Shown: positions 48,535 through 59,640 of the stretch, piece after piece
How positions within the stretch are numbered: the first letter of the stretch is position 1
Layout of the letters: every line of letters begins with the position of its first letter
Assembly: GCA_965153355.1 (NCBI GenBank)
Contig: OZ231128.1
Coordinates: 29,512,001 to 29,576,000, forward strand
Reading direction: 5' to 3'
Source: Flaccisagitta enflata
Lineage: Eukaryota > Chaetognatha > Sagittoidea > Aphragmophora
DNA: 64,000 nucleotides
Translations under genes and position numbers: made by a program
Notes under the pieces: generated by a model
What the model was told of the DNA's origin: nothing
Databases searched by the model: none
Seen by the model: the letters and a program-made list of their open reading frames with translations, nothing else

Positions 48535-49915
48535 CTTTGAGCAGTGGCCCCTAAAGAAATGAAAAAGATTTTCATGCCCTTAGTGAGGGTCCCTCATGAA
48601 GCAAAAACAGTTACAGGCATTCAGGATTGGTAAAATTCTGTCTGTAAGCCAAGCAAGGAAGCAAGCAAGCTAGCAAATAATTTAAAATCAAAAGCGTCTC
48701 AGTGATAAGTCGACGAACACTCCGTGGTATTTTGCCACTGCACAACCACCAACGACAAGTGGAAAATTATCCCTCACTGCACCTAAACTGAGAAAATATG
48801 GCCCCGAGAAAGAAACGGAGCAGATAAACCACTGCCCACGTATTTTCTCTATGGCATTACCTTTTCCACTCACCCTGCTTATCGGAACTTCGTTGATCGC
48901 TCTACTGATTTTCTCCCACTTGTTTACTTCTCCAAAGCAGCAATGGTTAAGGCGTCCCGGTTATTATATATTATATCAACATAGTTCTTGCTCATCCGTG
49001 CTAACAGACATTTTTCCTAACGTACCTGTTTATCGGGGATTGCCGTTAAGCTTACGGAGATAACAATTACTGTGCACTCAATTTCCATGCTGCCTCCATC
49101 TAGATTATTGAAATCCCGGATCTATAATGACTTTTGCGCAAATAATAACAATCACTTTTGGATCACAATGAATGAGTCTGGGCCTTAACATGAGTAACTT
49201 ACAAATGGCGTGATGGTTGACAATTCCTTGTATTTTGCGCCGATACAATCCTGATTAGTAACTGAACCAGTCACCAATAAATGTTGCTCCGATAAATTTT
49301 GATTCTCTTGCGCCCAAAACGAATGATTTTTATCGCGCGCAGTTGACCAACTTGTTCTAAATCATAGAATTTGTGGATCGGTCATTTGCACTATGAGCAT
49401 ATGAGCATACATATGAGCATATGAGCATATGAGCATACATTACCAGTCCAGATTTTATGGCATTTTTGAGTAAAAAAAAAAGTGGACTCATGAAAATCAC
49501 AAAATTTCAACAAAAATCAATAAATTTCTAGATTATCTATTGAGAACGAAAAATAGCCTAATGAATCTCCATTATTGGATTAGATTCCTTCATTAATGTC
49601 TCAATGGCTACAAAATTGACAAAAAAACATCATCTTTCGCATATCTATTTCTCTGGTACATACATGGGAGGAGGGCGCTTTTGGATATTGCTTAGAGCGG
49701 ATCAAAATTAAGCCATCAATCCAAAATGAGTACAATTCAGAATGCAGGTGGAAAAAACGACAATCAAAAGGTTCAATTTACAAACGAATAATTACTGCTC
49801 GAGGAGAATCTGATCAACAAAATACGATCAAAAGAAGAATACGGGATGCTTGTCGGTTTGCAATCCGGAAGGTTTGCAATGTAAAAAGCCATAAGAAAAG
49901 CCATATGTAGAAAAA
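48535..49915. other. No gene recognised
   Basis: AT-rich, with a short ATATGAGCAT repeat at 49395-49440. A 70-residue open frame (48851-49063) starts hydrophobic but has no recognised domain or context. Confidence 0.4.
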
Positions 49916-50080
49916 ACAAGGCCGGATACACGGCAATCCAGTCGCGGACGGTTGGGCAGGAGCAATAATGCAAAAACCGCTTGGAATTCAAAAATGTGAC
50001 GGACTGACGGACTGACCGACCTACCTACTTACCAACCTACCGACCGACACGGCAAGGTGTAGAGTCGCGTGTCCGCGACT
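49916..50080 (+). mobile_element. Family A element (GTCGCGGAC type)
   Basis: The head ACAAGGCCGGATACACGGC carries CAGTCGCGGACGGTTGGG. Then AATGTGACGGACTG, an ACCTACCGACC run, ACACGGCAAGGTGTAGAG and AGTCGCGTGTCCGCGACT plus A's. Arm GTCCGCGACT is the exact reverse complement of head AGTCGCGGAC. The best example of the subfamily. Confidence 0.92.
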
Positions 50081-50168
50081 AAAAAAAAAAGAAGAATAAA
50101 AAAAGCTCTATTCTTAAAATGATAAGAAATAATAAATAGGGAGAGAAAGAAATGTGAAGGTTGAAAGA

Positions 50169-50576
50169 ACAAGGCCAACACCTATAAGTCGCGTGCGAGA
50201 TTTACAGGGGAAGAATGACTTAGAATGACTTAGAATGACTTAGAATGACTTAGAATGACTTAGAATGACTTAGAATGATTTTAAATGTCCAAAAAGGACT
50301 TAAAATGACTAAAAAACCTAATGACCAAAAATGACTTAAAATAACTTAAAATGACTTGGAATGACTTAAAATGACTTAGAATGACTCAAAATAACTTAGA
50401 ATAACTATTAATGACTAAAAAAGACTTAAAATGACTTAAGAGTTGATGTTATACTATGAAAAAAGTAAAGTGTGACGGACCGACGGACCGACGGACGGAC
50501 CGACGGACCGACGGACCGACGGACGGACCGACGGACCGACCGACAAAGCGGGGTGTAGAGTCGCGTGCACGCGACT
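50169..50576 (+). mobile_element. Family A element with AATGACTTAGA array
   Basis: The head ACAAGGCCAACACC and AAGTCGCGTGCGAG are followed by about 20 units of GACTTAGAAT (variants GACTTAAAAT), then AGTAAAGTGTGACGG, a long GACC/GACG run, ACAAAGCGGGGTGTAGAG and GTCGCGTGCACGCGACT. Confidence 0.9.
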
Positions 50577-50759
50577 AAAAAATAAAGCCAGAGCAAGATG
50601 AAATTGGATATGTCCTTTCATGTGCCCATTCAATTAGATTAAAGGGACCGCTCCTGTTTATTATTTAGCCATTTTATGCTGTGGTAAGAAAGTGCGCATC
50701 GTAGGCACACAAAAATACAAACGAACAGTGCGTACGTACTTGTACTCACCCTCTTTTAG

Positions 50760-50880
50760 GGTTACCCTCACATTCGGGCTATGGGCAGGGGCAGAGAAAG
50801 CGTAGAAACAACGGAAGAGTGAGAGTGTGGTGGATCGACAGACTGACAAATGGGGTATAGAGTCTCGTAGCGAGCGATAA
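50760..50880 (+). mobile_element. Family A element, heavily diverged
   Basis: GGGCTATGGGCAGGGGCAG, GAGAGTGTGGTGGATCGAC, AATGGGGTATAGAG and AGTCTCGTAGCGAGCGAT. The CTCG/CGAG stem is kept although the sequence changed. Confidence 0.6.
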
Positions 50881-51170
50881 CTAGTCATCTAAGGATCGCA
50901 CATAGTTAGCGGTACCCAATGCCCTGCTCTGAGTGATCAAGTGAAGTAGTGGAGTGAGAGCAGGGCAGCAACCAAAAAGAGCCGATGTCCTGTAGGACAC
51001 AAGGGTGAATTTCCAGACGTCCTGAGGGGGAATATATCAGGCCTAAGGAGACTGATTGAGGATATTGAAGGCAGATTTGAGGTCTAGAAGGACCAATTCA
51101 AGGGCTTGGAGGGCCAAAATCAGGCCTGAGAGTGCTGATTAGAGGCCCCGATGGTCAATGGGGGGACATA

Positions 51171-52257
51171 CAGTGGAAACCTGATATAACGGTTTTGAAG
51201 GGACTAGGGAATTTTGGTTGTTAAAACCGAATGTTGTTAAATTGAATTACTATTTTTTGGTGATTTTGTTTGAAAATAAATGAAGCAAAATCAAGTAAGC
51301 GTATATGTGTGCTGAATGAATTGCAGTGGTTAGCCATTTATGCAATAAGCAAGCAGAGCAAGAGATTTTCTGATGCAGTCTTGATACGCCTATTTTGATA
51401 TATTCAAGATACATTATTGCATATAAAATATTAAAACTATTTAGCTGGTCAAAAAGTACAGTTGAGCTTCACTAGAGCGCATGCAAGGGGACTTGGCCAA
51501 ATTATGTCTTAAAGTGAGCAGTGCTCTCCTGTATGATGATACTTATGTAAACAAGGCCGGATACACGGCTACCGAAGTCGCATGCGGGTGGGCAGGGGCC
51601 ATATTTGAGGTCACCAGACCATTTGGGCAGGTGCCCTGAGGTCAAAGTAATAAAATCATAAAAAAAAGTAGTGTGACCGACCAACCGACCAACCGACGGA
51701 CAAAGCGGGTTGTAGAGTCGCGTGCACGCAACTAAAAACAAATTTCTTAACAAAAATGATAGAAAATATTCATTTTTACTCCATTATTTTTGTATTTCTT
51801 ATATTTTTATTCCATACACATGTTTGAATTTTTTATTCAAACTTTTTTAGTTTTTGTGATATTATATGTTGGCTGAAATGATGAATAATCCAAAAAAAAA
51901 TTTATTATCAAATTAATAGATACGTTTATTTTTTTCTCCAAATTTTTGGCTATTACAGCCTTTGACGGGGAGATCGACCTGATGTAACAGAACAGAAATA
52001 CTTCAATACTGCAAAAAACATTTCAAATGCACATCATGATAATTAAAAGAAATACTTCAATACCTTTAAATTAAATGTAAATTTTCTATAGTACCAAAAA
52101 ATAAAGCCTGTAAATCAGGTTTAGCTGTTAAATCAGGTGTTGTTAAATCAGGAAAAATTAACATTGTAAAAACCTATAAAATTTTGGGACCTAAGCATCA
52201 GGGTTGCTAAATCAGAAGTGCTGTTAAATCAGGTGCCGATAAGGCAGTAGTCCACTG
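51171..52257. mobile_element. TA-flanked pogo-like element nested in family B
   Basis: The left end CAGTGGAAACCTGATATAAC and the right end GCAGTAGTCCACTG have TA on both sides. Inner arms carry GTTGTTAAA and GTTAAATCAGGTG repeats. Inside are a CAGTTGAGCTTCACTAGAGC start (51463) related to element D, and family A. No transposase frame. Confidence 0.75.
51551..51733 (+). mobile_element. Family A element (GTCGCRTGC type)
   Basis: ACAAGGCCGGATACACGGC, AAGTCGCATGCGGGTGGG, AGTAGTGTGACCGACC, ACAAAGCGGGTTGTAGAG and GTCGCGTGCACGCAACT. Nested at the third level. Confidence 0.9.
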
Positions 52258-52539
52258 TACAGACAGAAAAACGGAGGGACGGATGAAGGACATCTGGAAA
52301 TACACCCTATGTCCTACAGGACATCAGCCCTCTGGGGCCGCTGCCCAAAAAGTTATTTTCAAGTTATAGAGCAGAATGAAGACAATGCACTGTGGATCCT
52401 ACAAACCACCAGGACGATTTTAACATTACTATGGGTTTCTCCTCAGTTTGGTATAGTCCACACATGCACGAAACAAGATCCAATTGTTGAAAAATATTTC
52501 ATCTAGCCCTTTTTGATAAAGGTCACTTTTATTGAAAAT

Positions 52540-52680
52540 CTGTTGCATACGCAACATATTTCGCGTATGCAACACATGTCTGTTGCATACGCGACATATT
52601 TCGCGTATGCAACATTTATGTGTTGCATACGCTAAATATGTCGCATATGCAACAGACCTGTGTCGCATACGCGAAATGTT
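52540..52680. repeat. GTTGCATACGCGAAAT palindrome array, left
   Basis: Four to five half-units of (T)GTTGCATACGCGAAAT alternate with their reverse complement ATTTCGCGTATGCAAC. The consensus pair is a 32-bp perfect palindrome. Confidence 0.9.
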
Positions 52681-52889
52681 CAACACCTGTGTTACTTTGA
52701 ACGCTGAATTGAGCTATTTTTCAGTCCCTCCATCCGACCCACTGACCGTCCTTCACAATATTGTTTTTGTTTGTTTTTTTCTTTCTTTTTTTTTCTTTTT
52801 GCAATTCTTTTGCATTTTTTTACATTTTTCAAAACTAGAGAAGAAACTTTGGGGTGGGTACCGCTACGTCCCAGGTCATATTGAAAATT

Positions 52890-52990
52890 AAAGTCTGTCT
52901 GTCTGTCCGTCCAACTTTTTCTGAAGATGCTGACGCACGCGACTTCGGTCTAATGAGTCGATCATAAACACAGGAGGCTCACATATGGGG
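52890..52990 (-). repeat. Possible family A and tRNA-like remnants
   Basis: GTCTGTCTGTCCGTCC then GACGCACGCGACTTCGG suggests a decayed family A piece. GGGTCGCGGGTTTGAACTA resembles a B box. Weak. Confidence 0.3.
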
Positions 52991-53609
52991 TCGCGGGTTT
53001 GAACTATTAAAACGGTTGTCTAGATGCTCGCACGAGACTCAACGGTATGAATAAATTTGGATCGAATTCTTTGTAGATGTCTCATTTTGGGTAGTAAAGG
53101 GTAGTCAGAGGTAGTAGAGGTGGGGCAATAAAATCAACACTACTTAACTTAAATTTATCACAGCCTATAACCCTAAACTTAGCACTACAACTAATTCTAA
53201 ATCCGACACAGCCTCTAACACTTAACCAACCACCGTTCACTACTCTTCATCAATCCACATGAGCAGGCCTGTATATTGTTCCGTATTCCCCCCCCCCGGT
53301 GGGGGGGGGAATAATCAAAGGGTTTGGAGAAAAGGATGGAAAAGGAAGGAGGAGAAAAGCGAAAAAAAAGAAAACTTGGGGAAAATATAACTTTCAGCAG
53401 TAAAAAATCGTAGAACATGATAAGTTAAACACAATTTAACACTATCTAAACCTTAAACACCCAGTTTTAGTGGTTTATGGGGAAGAAAAACATAGATTTG
53501 GTAACGCGACACAATGCGTCGCGGGAAAGAAAATCAAAGGCAGGTGGGGGGGAAATAATCAAAAGTTATGGAATCATATACAACCCTGCACATGAGTCAT
53601 CTATATGCA

Positions 53610-53692
53610 ATATATGCGTGTTGCATACGCGAAATATTTCGCGTATGCAACATATGTGTGTTGCATACGCGAAATATGATGCGTATGCATAA
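53610..53692. repeat. GTTGCATACGCGAAAT palindrome array, right
   Basis: One complete 32-bp palindrome (GTTGCATACGCGAAAT plus its mirror) and one partial, inverted partner of 52540-52680. Confidence 0.9.
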
Positions 53693-53937
53693 GATTTTCA
53701 CAAAAAGTGGCTTTTCTCAAAAGGGGCTAGGTGAAATATTTTTTAGCAATAACATCTTGATTCATGCACGTTGGGACTGCGTCAAAGTGAAGAGAAACCC
53801 ATAGTAATGTGAAAAACATCCTGGTGGTTCCCAGGATCCACAGTGAATGGTGCCATATCGAATATCATTGGAAAAAAAATCTAGAAAACGTTTTTTTATT
53901 TCATGAGTTCTGAGTTGGAAAATGATATTTGCTTTTT

Positions 53938-54300
53938 AGTCGCGTGCACGCGACTCTACACCTTGCCGTGTTGATCGGGCCGTCGGTCTGTCGGTCTGTC
54001 GGTCTGTCTGTCCATCCGTCCATTGGTAACATTTTTGAAATATTGACTTCTTGTGGTAATTTTTGATAATTTAAGGTAATTTAAGATACTTTAGGGTACT
54101 TCAGGGTACTTTAGGGTACTTAAATTACTCTAGGTACCTATGGTGCATTAGAGTAATTTTGGGTATTTTGGGGGTTTTTCAAGTATTTTTGGTAGTTATT
54201 GGGTATTTTGGGTATGATTTTGTATTGTATCGTATCGATATTGTATCAATATTGTATCAATATTGTATTGATATTGTATCAATACATATCGCGCGGCCTT
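53938..54300 (-). mobile_element. Family A element with other internal repeats
   Basis: AGTCGCGTGCACGCGACT, CACCTTGCCGTGTTGATC and a GTCG/GTCT run, then AGGGTACTTT units, TTTTGGGTATT units and ATTGTATCAAT units, ending near GCGCGGCCTTGG. The expected head is replaced or very diverged, so the 5' end is uncertain. Confidence 0.65.
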
Positions 54301-54485
54301 GGAGGGGAGGAAGGACATTTCTAACATTTCTGACCATTTTTGACCATGTTTTTACAGGCACCCATGTTTTTACTCTACTGTTTCTCATTTCCAGACGCAC
54401 TTCTGTTGCCGTCTTGGGCTTGTTTTGCTTGAAAAAACAAAAAACAAAACAAAACAAAAACAAAACAAAAACAAAACAAAAACAA

Positions 54486-55118
54486 TAGTCGCAAAAGCGT
54501 TAGATGGTCAGCGGTACCCGTTGCCCCTATGTGAGTGTATGTGGGTGTAAGGTGGTTAGAGGGGCAGCGGCCCCGAAGGGGCCGATGACCTATGCTGTTG
54601 TTATTTGGGCCTCAAGGATGGAATTAGGACCTGGAGGCTGGAATAGGGGCCTTGAGGCTTGGATTAGGGCCTTGAGGCTGGGATTTGAGCTTCGAGGCTA
54701 TGATTTCAGCTTCAAGGCTGAGATTTGAGCTTTGAGGCTGGGATTTGAGCTTCGAGGCTGGGATGTGAGCTTTGAGGCTGGGATTTAAGCTTTGGGGGAG
54801 GGATTTGAGCTTCGAAGCTGGGATTTGAGCTTCGAGGCTAGGATTTGACTTCTAGGCTGGGATTTGTGCCTTGAGACTGAGATTTGGGCCTAAGCTGGGA
54901 TCTGAGCCTCGAGGCTGGGATTTTAGCCTGGAGACTGAGATTTGAGCCTAAAGGCTGGGATTTCAGCTTTGGAGCGGGGTTTTGAGCCTCAAAGCTAGGA
55001 TTTGGGTCTTGAGACTAGGATTTGGGCCTTGAGGGGGACGTAGGGAAGAGAAGAAGAAGAAGGGAAATTTCCCTATGTGTGCAAGCATAGGTCATCAGCC
55101 CCTTCAGGGCCACTGCCC
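54486..55118 (+). mobile_element. Family B element
   Basis: TAGTCGCAAAAGCGTTAGATGG, GTCAGCGGTACCCGTTGCCC, GGCAGCGGCCCCGAAGGGG and CCGATGACCTATGC; a minisatellite of GAGGCTGGGATTTGAGCTTC units (about 22, one sense); GTGCAAGCATAGGTCATC and CAGGGCCACTGCCC plus A's. Confidence 0.9.
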
Positions 55119-55244
55119 AAACGAAAACGAAAAAAAAAAAAAAACAAAAAAACAGAAAAAATGAAAAAATGAAAAATGAAAAGAAATGAAAAAAAAAAAC
55201 GAGGAAAACGGAGAAGAGAAAACGAACAAGCAAAACAGAGAGAG

Positions 55245-55247
55245 AGA

Positions 55248-55284
<37 letters not shown>
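55245..55284. repeat. (GACA)n microsatellite
   Basis: About ten GACA units. Confidence 0.95.
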
Positions 55285-55299
55285 TGAAGTTACACATCA

Positions 55300-55500
55300 A
55301 CGCGGGGTTACAATATCGCGGACGGGTGGGCAGGGGCATCCAACCCCCATCCATACCCCATGCCCCCCCCCCCCCCCCACGCATACACAAAAACCGTCTA
55401 AAACGCTCATTATTGCACTTTTCGACTCGTGTCCACGGACCAACGGACCAACGGACCAACGGACGGACAAAGCCTCTTATAGAGTTGCTTGTCCGCAACT
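55300..55500 (+). mobile_element. Family A element (GTTGC type)
   Basis: ATATCGCGGACGGGTGGGC, a C run, ACGGACCAACGGACC, GACAAAGCCTCTTATAGAG and AGTTGCTTGTCCGCAACT. Same box and hairpin type as 17542. The head has TCGCGGAC instead of TTGCGGAC. The first bases (ACAAGG) are not recognisable. Confidence 0.8.
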
Positions 55501-56216
55501 AAGAAAAAAAGAAAGAGAGAGAAATAATGGGAACATCCAAGCATGTAACTGACATCTTCATGCGAAAGTCAGTCTGTTTAAAGGTCAAGAAATTATTGAT
55601 CGTTCCAAATTGTATGTGCGCATCGAGATTTAGAAAACGAACGAGCGCGAGCGAAATACCCTACGAATTTGGCAGGGGAACGCATCACGTTTCATACGCG
55701 CTAGGAAACATGAACCTCGTAGGAACAGTTTTTATTTTGTTAATGTAGTGGTGGAAAGAATGGTGGTACACATGAGCGACTTTGTTTACGTAGCGTGAGT
55801 GCTTTTTTTCTTCTCGGTAGGCAAGCAGGTAAACATCGCCCAGCGGCCCGGTTAAAGAAATTGGCGCCACGCTGTTCCGGGATTTTACCCCTCCTTTGGT
55901 CCACGCTGTAACGTGATGCTGTAAGTTAACCTATATGCGGGTGTTATATACTTGGGTATGCACAGCATGACAAATTCGCTTGAACAGAGATAGAAACTAC
56001 ATATTTGCGCAAACGGGCCACCACATGAAGCTCTGTCTGTCCATCTGTCAGTTGGTGGGTCATTACATCGTGTTTTTCTCTGAACTATCAATCCAATGAT
56101 ATGATTGGATAAGATAGTTGATCTTTCCTGAGTATGCATATGGAAGAGGGAAACGGATTTCATAAAACGGTTACAGTTCATCGTCTTTCTCTGAATAGGC
56201 CATAGCAAAAAAAAAA
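55501..56216. other. No gene recognised
   Basis: Open frames of up to 117 residues are low in motif content. A CGAGCGCGAGCGAAAT stretch lies near 55640. Confidence 0.4.
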
Positions 56217-56510
56217 ACAAGGCCAAGTAGGCCAACAATGCGTCCTCTTTGAATGAACTTTTTTCATGAATGAAGGTTTTTTATGAATGAATGTTTTTTT
56301 ATGAATGAATGTCATTTGTGAATAAATTAATGATTTAATGAATGAATTACTAGATATATGCTTCTTTTACTGGGTCAGAACCACTTTTCTGTTGAAAAAA
56401 TGCTTGATTCTGATGTTTTTAATGAATGCGTTACCGACCAACCAACAGACCGACCGACCGACCGACAGACCAACGGACACAGCCTATTATAGAGATGCGA
56501 GGACGCATCT
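56217..56510 (+). mobile_element. Family A element (ATGCGTCCTC type)
   Basis: The head ACAAGGCCAAGTAGGCC carries ATGCGTCCTC. Then several ATGAATGAATG units, AATGCGTTACCGACC, a GACC run, GACACAGCCTATTATAGAG and hairpin AGATGCGAGGACGCATCT. The arm's reverse complement is AGATGCGTCCTC, sharing ten bases with the head. Confidence 0.9.
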
Positions 56511-56714
56511 AAAAAAAAAAGAATGTCAGTTCGTTTTGTGAGCATTCAAAGGTTGACAACATAGGCGGGCTCCACAAACATTTCCATCTCCTTATGGATC
56601 AAAAGAGAAAGCGAAATTCTGTTATTAGTGCCCTACCTACTATCTTCACAATAGAAATCTTTACACATGGTTTAACAAATATCTCTGGTTATATTAGCCC
56701 AATCTTAAAAAAAT

Positions 56715-56972
56715 TGGTGGCCATATTAAAGCTCTTCAAATTTGCAAGCGCTCTTTACAAACCGCATCTCTCTAACTCAAAGCGTTCAAAAGTTATTCAA
56801 CTTTGAATGAAATATTTCAATTTCACGGTTACCATTTTTACACTATCTTCAAATAATATAATTTTACTCCTTTTTGAATCACTTCTAAACGCATTGAGCC
56901 AGACAGATGCGGTTTGTGTAGACTGCTTGCAAATTCGAAGAGCTTCATTTACGTCACCAATTTTTCAATGAT
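56715..56972. mobile_element. Foldback nested in the TIR element
   Basis: TTGCAAGCGCTCTTTACAAACC and GCATCT face AGATGCGGTTTGTG and CTTGCAAATTC, with ATTGGTGG against CACCAAT at the outer edges. Confidence 0.7.
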
Positions 56973-57487
56973 TTTTCGAGTCTTTTTGGAGCTGTAAGTC
57001 CAAATGTAGGGGAGTACGAGATTCAGGAGAAAATCACTTTTTTCAAAATATCACTCTTGCTACCAGATTATCATGTGAGTAGGGCTAAGATAAGATGTTA
57101 GAAACTTTTTTCAGCTCGATTGGTTGAAAAAAACCCCTCGGATTGCTTAAAAAATCGATTTTTCTGTGATTTTAAGCGTTTTTGCTTGCTATTTTTGGCA
57201 AAAAAGTGTTTTAATGTAATTCCTAAGCTATATTTCAACTTTAAAACTAGAAAGTGTGCCTGAAATAGTGAAAGGACCCTGCTAGTCAAAGAATTGGACA
57301 AAAAAAAATCATTTTTTCGCAAAAAATGGATCTTTTAAACACATAAAAGTGTTATTGTGCTTAAAATTCTTTCTGTGACTCTGTCTGCCTCTTTCTGTTT
57401 CACTTTTTTCTCTCCTCTCTTACTTTTACTCCCTTCTCACCTTTCTCCACTATCACTGTCCCATCTCTCATTATGAATGAACTGTAG

Positions 57488-57863
57488 AGGTTCTAGTTGG
57501 CTATCATTTGATGGAGCCACTTCTTGGCATTCTGTTGGATCAGCAACCTAGACCAACTCATTTGGCTCTTCGAAGTATCCTTCAAAATTTGTACAAACAA
57601 ATGATGGAACCAATCCCAGGTTTGAATATCAGCTCAGTTGAGAGGCATGCTCTTCCAGCTCTTGAGGATGGATTTGGAAGAAAGTACAAACAAGAATGGA
57701 TGGAGTCTTTTTGCAAGCATCTGAGCAGTACGATGTCAATAAACTGCGCGCAAGTCTTGATGAAACAGCTTGCTGCAACTCTGTCAAGGCAACGAGGAAT
57801 TCAGTATGAATTTGGTCCAGAATATCTGGAATACTCAGCAAAGAAAGCAGGGAGAGGATGTTT
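57488..57863 (+). pseudogene. Unknown gene, exon 1 of the captured region
   Basis: A pyrimidine-rich tract (57400-57460) and CTGTAG at 57482-57487 look like a splice acceptor, and GTAAGT at 57864 is a perfect donor. The exon encodes VLVGYHLMEPLLGILLDQQP..., about 125 residues, with SVERHALPALEDGFGRKYKQ and RQRGIQYEFGPEYLEYSAKK. There is no start ATG at the exon edge, so it is an internal exon; earlier exons are not seen in the window. No known domain is recognised. Balanced, non-repetitive composition sets it apart from the surrounding repeats and argues for genuine coding ancestry. Confidence 0.6.
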
Positions 57864-57950
57864 GTAAGTTAGTTTTGCTAAATGGAAAACTAGGAGTGAT
57901 GTAGTAACTAGTCAGTGAGGGCTCACAAGGCCCTCTTCCATATTTTTCAG
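57864..57950 (+). other. Probable 87-bp intron
   Basis: Starts GTAAGT and ends TATTTTTCAG. The canonical join puts the next exon in a different frame from the open frame that follows, so a small indel, an alternative site or decay must be involved. Confidence 0.5.
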
Positions 57951-57967
57951 TTTAGGTATAGTGAGGG

Positions 57968-59002
57968 ATGTTGTTCCACCTGTCACACTTAAAGCCTCTG
58001 TCAGAAATCTTCACTGAAGAACAGCTTAAGACCATCCCTGTGGACAACAAAGTTGGAGAAAATTATTTTGGACATTTTTCTCAACAGCTAAGAAGCAAGG
58101 GAGGCTCTGCTTTCCAAGCTATCAGTGACAGACTTGTGCTAAAAACAAGTTTAGATCTTGCCTTTGGTAATGAGGGAGTCAACATGTTGAAGGACAAGGA
58201 GCTCAAGGCCAAACAGAAAGAAGTTCATCAAATTGAAGCAGGTTTTTCAAAGTCTCAGAAAGAGATCATGAATGCAAAGTTGGCCTTGACAGACAGTGAA
58301 GCAGACAAGCTGGCAAGAGATTTGGCCAAAAATTTACTGATTTCTTTATGTGTTAAAAAGTGCTATGACAGAATCAAAAAGCTGAGTGAGGCAGATCAGT
58401 TGGCTATTCTGAGCAGAGAAGTTAAGTTGAAAAAGGCTTTGTTTTCAGAAATGCCCAATGATTTTGTTTATTTTAAATAGTACAATATCACAGCCAAACA
58501 GATGTATGAAAATCTGCTTGCTTTGCACACAGTTGACCCATCTGACCAAGAGGTCATTACTGTAGAAGATGTCTATGTAGCTTCTGAGTCAGTAGGTACT
58601 CAGTCAGCCAATAAGCAAGCCAAGAGGTCTAGGGTACCTGTGGAGGAGCCTCTAAAAGACTCCAATTGGCCATTACAGAAAGAAGAATTTGTTGCAATAT
58701 TGCAAGAAGATGGCTGGAACCTTGGTTCTGTGCAATCTTACAATCAGCAACAAGATAGCATTTGTGTGCAAGCTCTCACTGCTCTGAAAACAAGAGCAAA
58801 GAATGATCAAGGAAAAACAAATAGGATCTATCCCAATGATGAAGTTTTGGATGACTTTGAAAGGAAACACATACTCGAAATCAGGCCTTTAATAACCTTG
58901 GCTAAAAATATAAAAAGAAAAGATTTGGTTTTTGCCCTTCTCAACTGTGAGATCATTCAGTCCATGTGGAGACAACTGACTGGCTCAGATGGGGCAGAAT
59001 AA
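57968..59002 (+). pseudogene. Unknown gene, second exon, interrupted by one TAG
   Basis: One reading frame runs from 57968 (ATG) to 59002 with a single in-frame TAG at 58478-58480; reading through gives about 344 codons. The first part includes KTIPVDNKVGENYFGHFSQQ, a lysine-rich probable coiled coil KAKQKEVHQIEAGFSKSQKE (about residues 77-96) and SEADKLARDLAKN. After the stop come YNITAKQMYENLLALHTV, an acidic linker, a basic KQAKRSR patch that could be a nuclear signal, and a helical C-terminus (RPLITLAKNIKRKDLVFALL). No DDE, RT or zinc-finger motif is visible. ATTAAA near 59089 could be a poly(A) signal. Best read as a recently disabled copy of a multi-exon gene. Confidence 0.6.
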
Positions 59003-59640
59003 TGGTTAAAAGTGCCATCTACACACACAGAGAGAGCTTATGAGTTTCAAAATCATTGTGGGTGAACAATCATTTGTAGTCATGTTGCATTAAAAAAAAG
59101 CTGGCGTATGAAATGGTCATTCTATTTATGTCCCTCCTCCTGTCTCCAACGCTCTACTCACTGATCTTCCCCATGATTTCTTTCACATAGCATTTCCACA
59201 TAGGTGCAATTTTTTGACAATCACACCGACTAAAACTCATACTTCTTTTTTTTGCTCATCCAAATTGTCTGCTTGATCATTGGATTTCTTATTCAATATT
59301 CTTACTTAGTTGTGTTTGGTATCACATTCGTTGTTTTATGCAATTTCAATTTCTGAATAACGGTTGATGTGATTACAGATATATACATGTACTGAAGAAA
59401 ATATCTGAACTTTTTCTTATATCTTCTTTCAATTGGTGAGGTTGTGATCAAATCAATTCAGGCTAGAAAAACGGTACTACTTGAGACGCTCAAGAATCAT
59501 ACCGTATTTGTATGATATTGACCAATTCTTTTCAAGGGCAAAGAAGCTACTTATCATAAATGAGGAAATGTAGAGTCTATGCATTTTGATGCATGAAATG
59601 GTACATGAAAACTTATGTAAGTTTAGTATTTTCACTTAAA
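59003..59640. other. 3' flank inside the TIR element, no gene
   Basis: AT-rich with no open frame of note. Confidence 0.4.

Larger units (their letters stand above)
50881..52346 (+). mobile_element. Family B element carrying a pogo-like element and family A
   Basis: Left: AACTAGTCATCTAAGGATCG, TAGCGGTACCCAATGCCC, GCAGGGCAGCAACC and GTCCTGTAGGACAC. Right: GTCCTACAGGACATCAGCCC and CTGGGGCCGCTGCCC plus A's (52308-52346). A TA-flanked element (51171-52257) fills most of the core and itself holds a family A copy (51551-51733). Confidence 0.82.
52384..53853. mobile_element. Foldback with palindrome arrays at inner arms
   Basis: CACTGTGGATCCTACAAACC, CACCAGGACG and TTACTATGGGTTTCTC on the left match, inverted, 53800-53845 on the right. 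The arms extend about 300 bp each. At their inner ends lie arrays built on GTTGCATACGCGAAATATTT and its mirror (52540-52680, 53610-53690). The 900-bp centre contains unrelated repeats. No protein. Confidence 0.8.

Noticed and set aside
52540-53692. CRISPR-like array
   Set aside because: The repeats are mirrored palindromes with no constant-length unique spacers, in a foldback element of a eukaryote-like region.
58478-58480. TAG read as a sense codon (alternative genetic code)
   Set aside because: One TAG in one damaged-looking gene is not evidence; the RT frame and others end normally at standard stops.
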